The notes under the pieces are model-generated. The model had not been told where the DNA came from. It made no database searches and was given only the letters and a program-made list of their open reading frames with translations. Shown piece by piece: positions 1 to 9,203 of a DNA stretch of 64,000 nt. Origin of the DNA: Actinomycetota bacterium (GTDB lineage: Bacteria; Actinomycetota; Actinomycetes; S36-B12; CAIYMF01); contig CANGPO010000001.1 in the NCBI GenBank assembly GCA_947455705.1, forward strand, positions 87,905-151,904, in the 5' to 3' direction. The first letter of the stretch is position 1. Each line of letters opens with the position of its first letter. Made by a program: the position numbers and the translations under genes.

Positions 1-253
1 CCGGCGTGCGCGCCGAACCGAACACGCATACACCGCGCCCGAGTTTCGCCAAGGCGCCGAAACCTTCGACGAACTCAGCTTGGATGCGTAGCACCCGCCA
101 GGGATCGGTATGAACCCAGTCGCTGGGGCCACGCTCGTCGAGAAGTCGCTGGTCGGTGGTGGTGCGCTCAATCTGTCCACGACGAAGCGTGACCGGACCT
201 TTCACGCGCTTGGTTACCTGTTCACCCGCCGGTGGAGTCACTGGAGTTGTCAC
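1..253 (-). CDS. TIGR00730/LOG-family Rossmann-fold protein (cytokinin riboside 5'-monophosphate phosphoribohydrolase-like), N-terminal part, truncated by left edge
   Basis: Own translation of the minus strand from GTG at 253: VTTPVTPPAGEQVTKRVKGPVTLRRGQIERTTTDQRLLDERGPSDWVHTDPWRVLRIQAEFVEGFGALAKLGRGVCVFGSARTP...; the DWVHTDPWRVLRIQAEFVEGF...VFGSARTP block is typical of actinobacterial TIGR00730 proteins, which often sit next to dapE. Absent from the ORF track because it runs off the edge. Confidence 0.85.
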   Translation of the reverse strand, partial: MTTPVTPPAGEQVTKRVKGPVTLRRGQIERTTTDQRLLDERGPSDWVHTDPWRVLRIQAEFVEGFGALAKLGRGVCVFGSARTP

Positions 254-301
254 AGTTCCGACGCTAGCCGGTCGTATGGGTATCGCGCACGACTCCCAGC
301 A

Positions 302-481
302 CTAATCGTGGATGATTTCCGCCAGTGCTGTGTCGTCGCCGTCGAATGCCGCTCTCATCCGCAGGTCTAGACGCGGATCACTTACGGTGCAACAGCCGAT
401 CCCGCTGGACTTACCCGCGCGAGAAGCCCGGATTCCCATCACAACGGGAACCGCCATCACCAGCAGGATCACGATGTACAT
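302..481 (-). CDS. Putative small membrane-anchored protein (59 aa), unknown function
   Basis: Own translation: MYIVILLVMAVPVVMGIRASRAGKSSGIGCCTVSDPRLDLRMRAAFDGDDTALAEIIHD*. Hydrophobic N-terminus, colinear between dapE and the LOG gene, just under the 60-aa cutoff of the track. No clear Shine-Dalgarno. Confidence 0.35.
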   Translation of the reverse strand: MYIVILLVMAVPVVMGIRASRAGKSSGIGCCTVSDPRLDLRMRAAFDGDDTALAEIIHD

Positions 482-499
482 GTGATGACGGTAGCGCGA

Positions 500-1585
500 T
501 CAGTCGGATGTGAGCCAGCGAGCAAGACCATCGCGAACGGTATACAGGTCCGCCACCGGAGCGAACTCATCGCGATGATGAGCCAACGATGGATTCCCTG
601 GGCCGAAATTCACAGCGGGTACACCGAGCGAGGTAAATCGGGCGACGTCCGTCCAACCAAATTTCGGGCTCGGCTCACCACCAACTGCGTCCACGAATGC
701 AGCCGCGGCCGGATGGCTGAGCCCCGGCAGAGCGCCGTCGATCGCATCGACGACCACAAGGTCAAAACCCTCGAAAACCTCGCGAAGATGGGCCTCACCC
801 TCGACCGACGATCGAGTCGGGGCGAAGCGGTAGTTAACCGAGACGACACACTCGTCAGGAATCACGTTCCCGGCGACCCCGCCGCGGATTCCTACCGCAT
901 TCAGCCCTTCCCGATAGGTGAGCCCATCGATCTCTACCTGACGGGGTTCATAGGCAGAAAGCCGGCGCAGAATCTCATCGGCCCGATGGATCGCGTTATC
1001 ACCCATCCACGCCCGAGCTGAGTGTGATCGGACTCCGTGGGTGCGCACCTCGACCCGCATCGTGCCCTGACAGCCCGCCTCCACCACAGCATTCGAGGGC
1101 TCCATCAGAACCGCGAAGTCCCCGGCGATTAGCTCTGGTCGCTCATCAGCCAACCGTCGAAGCCCATTGAACTCCGATTCGATCTCTTCACATTCGTAGT
1201 AGATCCACGTGATGTCACGGGTTGGTTCGGTGAGCCGCGCGGCGAGGTGGAGAGCGATGGCGACACCGCCCTTCATATCGCATGCACCGAGACCGTAGAT
1301 GCGGTCTTCACCGTCTACCTCAACCCGCCGCGAGGGCATGTTGTGATTCTCCGGCACCGTATCGAGATGCCCGCCAATGACGACGCGATGTGAACGCCCA
1401 AGGTTCGTCCGGGCCACAATCGTGTGCCCATCTCGCACTACCTCGAGGTGAGTTTCGCGACGAAGTGCAGCCTCAACCGCATCGGCGATCATCTGCTCGG
1501 AACGTGACTCCGAGGGCATGTCGATCAGCGCGCGCAGCAGATCGGGCAGGTCCGCAGAAAGATCAAGCTGTGTCGTAGTAGTCAC
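500..1585 (-). CDS. dapE: Succinyl-diaminopimelate desuccinylase
   Basis: M20 peptidase motifs GGHLDTVP, GLGACDMKGG, YYECEEIE; located next to dapD. Confidence 0.93.
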   Translation of the reverse strand: MTTTTQLDLSADLPDLLRALIDMPSESRSEQMIADAVEAALRRETHLEVVRDGHTIVARTNLGRSHRVVIGGHLDTVPENHNMPSRRVEVDGEDRIYGLGACDMKGGVAIALHLAARLTEPTRDITWIYYECEEIESEFNGLRRLADERPELIAGDFAVLMEPSNAVVEAGCQGTMRVEVRTHGVRSHSARAWMGDNAIHRADEILRRLSAYEPRQVEIDGLTYREGLNAVGIRGGVAGNVIPDECVVSVNYRFAPTRSSVEGEAHLREVFEGFDLVVVDAIDGALPGLSHPAAAAFVDAVGGEPSPKFGWTDVARFTSLGVPAVNFGPGNPSLAHHRDEFAPVADLYTVRDGLARWLTSD

Positions 1586-1673
1586 GCCGTAACGTTATCC
1601 CGTTCGGTTGGTTGGGGCATGGCTATCGACGGGCCAAACGCACAACGCGTCGAACGCTCGATATGTTGTGACC

Positions 1674-2612
1674 ATGAGTATGACGACAAGTGCAGCCGCG
1701 GCAATCGGCTTGGCCACATATGCAGACACCGGTGCGCTCCTTGATGTTTGGTATCCGCAACCGGTGTTGGGAAGCACCGCGCCAGAGGTCACCGGCCTCA
1801 GCGAAACGATGGCAGCACGCACAGACGAACTCCGCGCCGTCAGTACATCGGTCGTGCACACGTCTATCGTCGATTTGTCCGTGCCCCCAGTCGATGCCGC
1901 TGATGCGTGGCTGCGGCTTCACCTGCTCTCCCACCGTTTGGTGAGCCCGCGGTCTATCTCAATGGACGGCGTTTTCGGCCTCCTGACGAACGTTGCGTGG
2001 ACATCTCTGGGCCCGATCCCTCTGGACAGACTGACGGAGGTTCAGATTGTGGCCCGGGTGCGCGGACATCACGTGAGCGTGCACGGAGTCGACAAGTTCC
2101 CGCGCATGCTCGATTACGTCGTGCCTACTGGTGTTCGCGTTGCAGATGCCGACCGGGTCCGCCTTGGAGCGCACCTAGCCAGTGGCACCACGGTGATGCA
2201 TGAAGGGTTCGTTAACTTCAACGCCGGCACTCTCGGGGCTTCGATGGTCGAGGGGCGAATCTCCGCAGGTGTCGTGGTCGGCAACGGCTCAGATGTTGGC
2301 GGTGGTGCATCCATCATGGGCACCCTGTCCGGTGGTGGCACCGAAGTGGTAACCATCGGCGAGCGGTGCCTGATCGGCGCGAATGCTGGCGTCGGAATCT
2401 CCCTGGGTAACGACTGCGTCGTTGAGGCGGGTTGCTACATCACCGCCGGATCCAAACTAACGTTGCCCGACGGCACGGTAGTTAAGGGTCGCGAGCTTTC
2501 GGGTGCCGACAATCTTCAGTTCTGGCGCAATTCCATGACCGGTGCTCTTGAGGCTCGTGCGCGTAGTGGATCGTGGGGTGGCCTCAACAGCCACCTGCAC
2601 CACAACGATTAG
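1674..2612 (+). CDS. dapD: 2,3,4,5-tetrahydropyridine-2,6-dicarboxylate N-succinyltransferase
   Basis: Left-handed beta-helix hexapeptide region ([46 protein letters not shown]) typical of actinobacterial DapD; start moved to ATG 1674 ([12 protein letters not shown]). Confidence 0.93.
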   Translation: MSMTTSAAAAIGLATYADTGALLDVWYPQPVLGSTAPEVTGLSETMAARTDELRAVSTSVVHTSIVDLSVPPVDAADAWLRLHLLSHRLVSPRSISMDGVFGLLTNVAWTSLGPIPLDRLTEVQIVARVRGHHVSVHGVDKFPRMLDYVVPTGVRVADADRVRLGAHLASGTTVMHEGFVNFNAGTLGASMVEGRISAGVVVGNGSDVGGGASIMGTLSGGGTEVVTIGERCLIGANAGVGISLGNDCVVEAGCYITAGSKLTLPDGTVVKGRELSGADNLQFWRNSMTGALEARARSGSWGGLNSHLHHND

Positions 2613-2619
2613 CAGGCGA

Positions 2620-3903
2620 CTAGCGTCCGGCCAGCGAAACGTAGTCGCGCTCCGTCGCACCGACATACACCTGGCGCGGACGACCGATCTTGGTGTCGGG
2701 ATCCTCGATCATTTCGTGCCATTGAGCGATCCAGCCAGGCAGCCGCCCAAGGGCAAACAGCACCGTGAACATACGCGTCGGGAAACCCATCGCCTTGTAG
2801 ATCAGGCCGGTGTAGAAGTCGACGTTCGGATACAGCCGGCGCTCGATGAAGTAGTCATCCGATAGTGCCGCTTGCTCAAGACGTAGAGCAATATCCAGAA
2901 GTGGATCGTTGACTCCGAGGGATTCAAAGACCTCATAGGCAGCCTTCTTGACGATCGCTGCGCGTGGATCGTAGTTCTTGTAGACCCGGTGACCGAAGCC
3001 CATAAGCTTCACGCCATCTTCACGGTTCTTGACCTGTCGAATGAAGGTGTTTACTCCACCACCTGAGCGGTGAATACCGGCCAGCATTTCAAGTACCGCC
3101 TGATTCGCTCCGCCATGAAGTGGCCCGAACAAGGCATTGATGCCCGCGGATACAGAGGCAAAAAGATTCGCGTGAGAGGAGCCGACGAGGCGAACAGTTG
3201 ACGTGGAACAGTTCTGTTCGTGATCTGCGTGCAGGATCAGCAGAAGATCTAGAGCCCGCACGAGAACTGGATTGCTGATGTAGTCCTCGGCCGGAACGCC
3301 GAACGTCATGCGTAGGAAGTTTTCGTTGGCAGTCAACGAGTTATCGGGATACAGCAGCGGCTGGCCGATCGACTTCTTGTACGCATAGGCCGCGATGGTT
3401 GGCATCTTGGCCAGTAGTCGAATCGTCGAAATATGGACTTGCTCAGCGTCAAACGGATCGAGTGAGTCTTGATAGAACGTCGACAGTGCACTGACCGCAC
3501 TCGACAGGACTGGCATCGGATGAGCATCACGTGGGAAGCCATCGAAGAATCGACGCAGATCCTCGTGCAACATCGTGTGCATTTTGATTTGGTGCTCGAA
3601 GGTGGCGAGCTGTTCAACGGACGGCAACTCGCCATAGATCAATAGATACGAGGTCTCGAGGAAGGTCGACTTCTCCGCCAACTGCTCGATCGGATAGCCA
3701 CGGTACCGAAGAATTCCCTCGTCACCGTCGATGAAGGTAATCGCTGACGTACATGAGGCCGTATTGGTGAAACCCCCATCGAGGGTGACAGCGCCGGTCT
3801 CTTTGAGCAGCGGAGCAATGTTGATCCCGTCGTTTCCATCGGTGGCGGAAACGAGGTTTAACGGGATCTGCTTACCATCGAACGACAAGGTGATGTCTGA
3901 CAT
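2620..3903 (-). CDS. gltA: Citrate synthase
   Basis: DGDEGILRYRGYPIEQLAE, LHADHEQNCSTSTVR, LMGFGHRVYKNYDPRA, RPRQVYVG motifs. Confidence 0.96.
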   Translation of the reverse strand: MSDITLSFDGKQIPLNLVSATDGNDGINIAPLLKETGAVTLDGGFTNTASCTSAITFIDGDEGILRYRGYPIEQLAEKSTFLETSYLLIYGELPSVEQLATFEHQIKMHTMLHEDLRRFFDGFPRDAHPMPVLSSAVSALSTFYQDSLDPFDAEQVHISTIRLLAKMPTIAAYAYKKSIGQPLLYPDNSLTANENFLRMTFGVPAEDYISNPVLVRALDLLLILHADHEQNCSTSTVRLVGSSHANLFASVSAGINALFGPLHGGANQAVLEMLAGIHRSGGGVNTFIRQVKNREDGVKLMGFGHRVYKNYDPRAAIVKKAAYEVFESLGVNDPLLDIALRLEQAALSDDYFIERRLYPNVDFYTGLIYKAMGFPTRMFTVLFALGRLPGWIAQWHEMIEDPDTKIGRPRQVYVGATERDYVSLAGR

Positions 3904-4033
3904 CCCTTACCTCCAAAACCAGATCAACATAGGCGCGGTAGCACCCCTTGCACGGTACCTGTCTCAGCGTTGTTGAGTCTGCCCGATTACCGCCGAATGG
4001 ACGTGATCTGGACCTCATCGATTGGTCGCACGA

Positions 4034-5188
4034 TTACCCGAGCCGGCCGACAGCAGCGGCAATTCGTTCGTCTGTCGCCGTCAAAGCCACGCGGACGTGA
4101 CGAGCGCCGGCCGCACCATAGAACTCACCGGGTGCCACCAAGATTCCACGGTCGGCCAGCCACCGAACCGAGTCCCAGCTGGACTCACCGCGTGTACACC
4201 ACAGATAAAGCCCCGCGTCAGACAGGTCGATCGTAAAGCCCGCACCTTCCAGTGCCGGCGCAAGAAGTGCACGTCGAGCCCGATAGCGCTCACGCTGAAC
4301 ATCAACATGATCGTCATCAGCCATGGCCACGATGGCTGCCTGTTGAATCGGCCCCGGTGGGATGAGCCCTAGATGCTTGCGGGCCTCGAGAACCGGGGCG
4401 ATGAGTGACTGATCCCCCATCAGCATCCCAACGCGGTATCCCGCCAGATTGCTGCGCTTGCTGAGCGAATGGACGGCAAGCACCCGATCATGTGAGGTCC
4501 CGCAGACCCGTGGATCCAGAACGCTAACCGGGGTGGTCGTCCAGCCAAGTGAGAAGTAGCACTCGTCGCTCACGACGATGGATCCGTTCGCTCGCGCCCA
4601 CTCGACGGTCTCGCGCATCTGCTCGATGGACAGCACTCGTCCGGTGGGATTCGATGGCGAGTTGAGCCAGACCAGAGCGGGACGATCTGCGGCCCACTGC
4701 TCGACCGAATCGGCGCGAACGATCCGACTATTGGTCACGCGTGCACCGACGTCATATGTCGGATATGCGATTTCAGGAATTGCGATGACGTCCGACGAGG
4801 TAAGCCCCAGCAGGGTAGGCAGGAGCGCCACAAGCTCCTTGGAGCCGATCGTGGGCATAACCTCGGCGGCCGTCAAATTAGCGCCAAGGACCCGCGATGC
4901 CCACGCCGCCATAGCGTCCCGAAGCTGCGGTGTACCAGCAGTGAGCGGATAGCCCGGCGAATTAGTTGCTGATGCAAGCGCCTGCGCGATGACCTCCGGC
5001 ACTGAATCCACCGGAGTTCCAACGGATAGATCAACGATGCCGTCCCGATGGGCACGCGCGACATCACCAAATGGAGCAAGCCGATCCCATGGGAAGTCGG
5101 GAAGTCGCTCAGCCAAGTACGTCACAGGTTTCCCGTTCACAGATCGTAAGGGCTCGGGGTACTCGTACAACGACGCGCCGCCACCCAC
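4034..5188 (-). CDS. dapC: Succinyldiaminopimelate transaminase (PLP aminotransferase class I/II)
   Basis: Aminotransferase motifs (LNSPSNPTGRVLS, SDECYFSLGW, VHSLSKRSNLAGYRVG); directly downstream of fdxA as in many actinobacteria. Confidence 0.88.
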   Translation of the reverse strand: MGGGASLYEYPEPLRSVNGKPVTYLAERLPDFPWDRLAPFGDVARAHRDGIVDLSVGTPVDSVPEVIAQALASATNSPGYPLTAGTPQLRDAMAAWASRVLGANLTAAEVMPTIGSKELVALLPTLLGLTSSDVIAIPEIAYPTYDVGARVTNSRIVRADSVEQWAADRPALVWLNSPSNPTGRVLSIEQMRETVEWARANGSIVVSDECYFSLGWTTTPVSVLDPRVCGTSHDRVLAVHSLSKRSNLAGYRVGMLMGDQSLIAPVLEARKHLGLIPPGPIQQAAIVAMADDDHVDVQRERYRARRALLAPALEGAGFTIDLSDAGLYLWCTRGESSWDSVRWLADRGILVAPGEFYGAAGARHVRVALTATDERIAAAVGRLG

Positions 5189-5234
5189 GAAGGCGACGGC
5201 GCGTCAAAGTTGTGGTGCGCAGATCTTTCGGAAC

Positions 5235-5588
5235 CTAGTGTTCCTGTGGTGGCAACGCGCTAACGATGGCCGCATCGCGATGGATCAAGCCCAACTTCGA
5301 TGCACCACCGGGGGAACCGATCTCGTCAAAGAACTCCGCATTAGCCGCGGTGTAGTCCTTGTACTGTTCGGGAACATCGTCTTCATAGAAGATCGACTCG
5401 ACGGGGCAGACAGGCTCGCACGCACCACAATCGACACACTCGTCTGGGTGAATGTAGAGCATCCGCTCGCCCTCGTAGATGCAGTCAACGGGGCATTCCT
5501 CGACGCAGGCCTTGTCCTTCAGGTCAACGCACGACTGGGAGATGACGTAAGTCACGTACGGATCCTTCCCGATCCACATTTCTGACAT
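5235..5588 (-). CDS. fdxA: 7Fe ferredoxin
   Basis: CVDLKDKACVEECPVDCIYEGERMLYIHPDECVDCGACEPVCPVESIFYEDD; start set at MSEMWIGKDPYVTYVI. Confidence 0.93.
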   Translation of the reverse strand: MSEMWIGKDPYVTYVISQSCVDLKDKACVEECPVDCIYEGERMLYIHPDECVDCGACEPVCPVESIFYEDDVPEQYKDYTAANAEFFDEIGSPGGASKLGLIHRDAAIVSALPPQEH

Positions 5589-5708
5589 CTGACGGCGGGA
5601 CACCATCAGACCCAAGTCTGCTCGCGCAGACTCGAAGTACACGGTAATACCTCAAACGCCTCTAGTATCGCGTCCACACCGTGTTCACGCGAATGAGGGG
5701 TCCGCTCA

Positions 5709-6023
5709 ATGGGACAGGACGACGAGGCAGCCGCCGGCAACAGGCGTGGCTCCGTTCGTCCCGCGGCCCTGCTGATCGTGCGCATCACTGCGGCTGACAT
5801 TGGTAAGCGCGTCACAATCCGTCACCGGATCGCAGCGGGAAGTACCACCCTGACTGATGTCATGGGCTACCTTCGAGCCTGGTCAGATGGGACTGTGGTG
5901 GTCGAACGTCACGATGGCGAACTCGTCGAGATCGCCGAAACTGCCATGGTGGCCGCGAAGGTGATCCCGCCCAAAGCCGTTCGGCGGGTTCGTCCCACCA
6001 CATCTGATGGAGACACCGGGTGA
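5709..6023 (+). CDS. Small SH3-like domain protein (similar to the N-terminal domain of some actinobacterial GNAT proteins)
   Basis: VRITAADIGKRVTIRHRIAAGSTTLTDVMGYLRAWSDGTVVVERHDGELVEIAETAMVAAKVIPP; ends overlapping the next ORF (4 nt). Confidence 0.6.
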   Translation: MGQDDEAAAGNRRGSVRPAALLIVRITAADIGKRVTIRHRIAAGSTTLTDVMGYLRAWSDGTVVVERHDGELVEIAETAMVAAKVIPPKAVRRVRPTTSDGDTG

Positions 6024-6838
6024 CTGCACAGAGCCGGGAGCGATTTGCCGAGTTATGCCGAAGCAGCCAGGGACATGACCCTGATTTTCGACTTGATCTT
6101 GCCCTACTGCTCATCTGCGTCGAAGCACGGGCCGACATCGGAGATCTGGATGCGTACCTGTCGCATGAGACCAATCGCCTTGATGCGCTAGCTGAACAGG
6201 TTCCCAGCCACGGACGCGACGATCAGCGGCTACGTGAGGTCCTCGGTCAATTTCACGGCGAGCAACGTGACTACGGACGTCTGGAGTCGAGCCTTCTGCC
6301 CGACGTATTGACCCGTCGCCAAGGGCTTCCGATTCTGTTGTCAGCGGTATGGACGCAGGTAGCGCATCGCGCCGGAATCAACGCCTACGGAGTTGGACTG
6401 CCGGGACATTTCGTCGTCGGTATCGGCGATCCCGACGGCGCTCGGGTACTGGTCGACCCATTCGCCGGTGGGAAGTTACTTCCGTACGACAAAGCAAAGG
6501 ACATCGTCGCCGCAACCGGACGAACGCTGAATGCCGATCATCTGAAGCCAGCTGACCACGTCGACACTCTGGCACGCACGTTGGGCAACATGACGAATTG
6601 GGCGCAAACTCCCGAAAGAGCATGGCAGCGACTGTGGTCGGTTGAACTGGCCTTGCTGCTACCCCGACGCAATCTCGGCCTTCACCGCGAACACGGCGAG
6701 GCTCTGATCGGTGTTGGTCGTTACAGCCAGGCCAGTCGCGTGCTGGAGGATTACGCAGATCTCATCAACGACGCCATGCCACTTGAAGCCGAGAACGCCC
6801 GCAGAACTGCAGGACACGTTCGATCTCGCCTTAACTAG
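6020..6838 (+). CDS. SirB1-family transglutaminase-like/TPR protein
   Basis: LPDVLTRRQGLPILLSAVWTQVAHRAGINAYGVGLPGHFVVGI...VDPFAGGKLL typical of the SirB1 family. Confidence 0.85.
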   Translation: MTAQSRERFAELCRSSQGHDPDFRLDLALLLICVEARADIGDLDAYLSHETNRLDALAEQVPSHGRDDQRLREVLGQFHGEQRDYGRLESSLLPDVLTRRQGLPILLSAVWTQVAHRAGINAYGVGLPGHFVVGIGDPDGARVLVDPFAGGKLLPYDKAKDIVAATGRTLNADHLKPADHVDTLARTLGNMTNWAQTPERAWQRLWSVELALLLPRRNLGLHREHGEALIGVGRYSQASRVLEDYADLINDAMPLEAENARRTAGHVRSRLN

Positions 6839-6854
6839 GTGGAAAGCCGCCCGA

Positions 6855-8687
6855 TCAACTACTGGCTGGGCTTGGCTTGGTTGTGGCAGTGGGTTTCGGG
6901 GCGGCCGACTGGCTCTGGGAGGGGCGAGGCGAGCCCGTGGGGGCCGGCGAACCAGAAGGAGTTGGTTTTGGCGTGGCCGGATCGGCGTAGCAGTGAACGG
7001 TAGGACTTGGGTTGTAGTGCGTGGTGATCTTCTCGCGATGATCTTCCTTGCCGCCCTTGTAGAAGACCCGATAGACATCGATCGAAAACCCGTCTTCACC
7101 ACCTTGTGCGTGGCAGGTTGAGGTGGTGTCGTAGAGAGTCTTGTACGGCGAGGTGCCATACCGTTCCCCCGACTCAGCCTCGATCTTGTCGTAAACCTTG
7201 GTCCCCCACATCGACACAGTGATCGACTGACGAGTGATTCCGGCAGTAATGAAAACCGCGTTGGGTGTGTCGTTTTTGAACGACATGTCGAACTGGCCCC
7301 ACGCCACCGTCGCTTCAAGACCTGCGCGATAACGGGGAATCCACACTGAGTGCGCCTGAACGTGCACCCGGGGTAGACCTGCATAAAACGCCGCCGTCCA
7401 GGTGGCCGTGGCTGAAGTGGACACGCCGCCGCCGAGATCCTCCTTGAAGACACCACCTTCACCGATCACATAGCCCTTGGTGTAACCGTTGGCCACTGTT
7501 CGCTCGTGGATAGTGTCGTTCAACGAAAAGACTTCACCGGGCATCAACAGCGTCTTGTTGATGTACCTAGCGGCCTGGCCAATGTTTTGGACGCGGTATG
7601 GCGCATAGGGGAAGTGCTGAGTGAAGGTCGACATAAGTTCCGTGACACCAAGTTCTTTGGCCTGCTCGGTGGTTAGGTTCGGGTCGATCACGCCGAACTG
7701 CGCGTCAACATGACGGGCATCAGGATCGGTCTTATCAAGTACCGCAGCCACATCCGTTGCTAGATGCTCGGCGTTAACTCCGCGACCGACTTTGGATGGA
7801 ACAACCACCGGGGTACCTGACGAAACGTTGAACGTGGCATCGCGGCCTGGCTCTTCGATGGAGGAAAAGTCTCGCGCGATGGACTTGCGAAGCACATCGC
7901 CATCGAGTGTCGGGACGAGTTTGCCACCCTTGGCGGCATACGAAAGTGCCTCGGCAATCGCATCCGGCGGGATAGATGAGGTGATACCTGATGCCGTCAC
8001 GGAGACAGGTGCGGAAACAGCCGTCTTGGCATCGCCCAGTGCGGCGTTGGCATCGGCATCGCTCACGGTTGGTTCAGCAGTGACGAAGGCAAGAGGCGCG
8101 GGCTTGGTGGCCACAAGGTACGAGTCTTTGAGCGTCTGCGCTGCGGCCTTTTGGTCAAGCACCGTTCCGTTCTTACCTGGCACGACAGCCGGATCCATAT
8201 CTGTGAAAACGATCTGCGGTTCATGAGCCCGCTTATCGAAATCCCCCGCTATACCTTTGATCGCCGAGTTCATCTTGGCTTCGTCTACGGTGATGACTGG
8301 CGGAACAACAACCCCGCCAGTGAACTGGCTCAGCAGGGTGAGTGGGTTCCATGTGCGACCTGAATAGGGGGCAACGGTTGCGTCAACATCGAACGCAAGC
8401 CCCGCCTGCGCTGGCGACACGCTGATCGGCTTACTCTGCGCAGTGAGGTCGATTGCCTCCTGCGACTTTGGGCCAAGAGCTTTCGTCAACGTGGCGGCCG
8501 CTTCTTGCTGCGATTGGCCACCAACATCGACCCCAAGCACAGTGGCGTTGCGCGGCATGCCCGAACCGCTAGCCACGACCATGACGACGTACACGAGGGC
8601 GAGAACGCCGACGATTCCCGCTACGACGGGTCCAACGCGGCTACCTGAGGCAGCCTTTGGACTACCCGCAGATGGTGTCGTGGTCAC
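6855..8687 (-). CDS. VanW-family protein with N-terminal TM, peptidoglycan-binding-like repeats and Pro/Ser/Thr-rich C-terminal tail
   Basis: VanW signature INKTLLMPGEVFSLNDTIHERTVANGYTKGYVIGEGGVFKEDLGGGVSTSATATWTAAFYAGL; tail TPKPTPSGSPAPTGSPRPSQSQSAAPKPTATTKPSPASS. Confidence 0.88.
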   Translation of the reverse strand: MTTTPSAGSPKAASGSRVGPVVAGIVGVLALVYVVMVVASGSGMPRNATVLGVDVGGQSQQEAAATLTKALGPKSQEAIDLTAQSKPISVSPAQAGLAFDVDATVAPYSGRTWNPLTLLSQFTGGVVVPPVITVDEAKMNSAIKGIAGDFDKRAHEPQIVFTDMDPAVVPGKNGTVLDQKAAAQTLKDSYLVATKPAPLAFVTAEPTVSDADANAALGDAKTAVSAPVSVTASGITSSIPPDAIAEALSYAAKGGKLVPTLDGDVLRKSIARDFSSIEEPGRDATFNVSSGTPVVVPSKVGRGVNAEHLATDVAAVLDKTDPDARHVDAQFGVIDPNLTTEQAKELGVTELMSTFTQHFPYAPYRVQNIGQAARYINKTLLMPGEVFSLNDTIHERTVANGYTKGYVIGEGGVFKEDLGGGVSTSATATWTAAFYAGLPRVHVQAHSVWIPRYRAGLEATVAWGQFDMSFKNDTPNAVFITAGITRQSITVSMWGTKVYDKIEAESGERYGTSPYKTLYDTTSTCHAQGGEDGFSIDVYRVFYKGGKEDHREKITTHYNPSPTVHCYADPATPKPTPSGSPAPTGSPRPSQSQSAAPKPTATTKPSPASS

Positions 8688-8750
8688 AACAATTCGTCCT
8701 GAAAACTAGATGCGATGAAAGTCGGCGAAAACAAAGGCCGATAGTGATGA

Positions 8751-9176
8751 TCAGCCTACGTGTCCGCCACCGGTCTCAACGTTTTCGACACTCCCCAGAG
8801 TTCCCTCAAGGGGTTGTCGAGCCATGGGCCACCAGGTCGCCACCAGGCAGGCCACAAACCCGCCGATGAGATACCCGTAGGTCCGCGGAGTATCGGGTAA
8901 CACAACATCTCCCCCAGGAAGCACCGCGGTGTAAGCCAACGTAACGATGATCCATCCGATAGTTACTAAGGCGCCGGCCACTTTGGATCTCATCCAATAG
9001 CTCGCCGCACGCACACACACCCCGAGCGTCGCGACAACCAGCACGACACCCCACGGGATCGTGACGCCATGAACGGTGGTCCGCAGGGCGGCCGCAGGTG
9101 CGCCAAACAACCCGATCAGAGCACCACCCATAAACATGGCAATGCTGCTTGAAACACGACCGTCCTGATTCGCCAC
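8751..9176 (-). CDS. Small multi-pass membrane protein (DUF6113-like)
   Basis: About four hydrophobic segments; clean intergenic context. Confidence 0.6.
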   Translation of the reverse strand: MANQDGRVSSSIAMFMGGALIGLFGAPAAALRTTVHGVTIPWGVVLVVATLGVCVRAASYWMRSKVAGALVTIGWIIVTLAYTAVLPGGDVVLPDTPRTYGYLIGGFVACLVATWWPMARQPLEGTLGSVENVETGGGHVG

Positions 9177-9203
9177 ACCGTCAGACTACGGTGCGAGGGT
9201 TCA

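Noticed and set aside
1-91. Plus-strand frame ending ...TAPEFRQGAETFDELSLDA* as a C-terminal CDS fragment
   Set aside because: The minus strand over the same bases gives a clear TIGR00730/LOG-family N-terminus, so the plus-strand frame is a shadow.
110-370. 86-aa plus-strand ORF
   Set aside because: Antisense to the LOG-family gene and the 59-aa ORF; no family resemblance, atypical composition.
482-1021. 179-aa plus-strand ORF
   Set aside because: Fully antisense to dapE, which is well supported.
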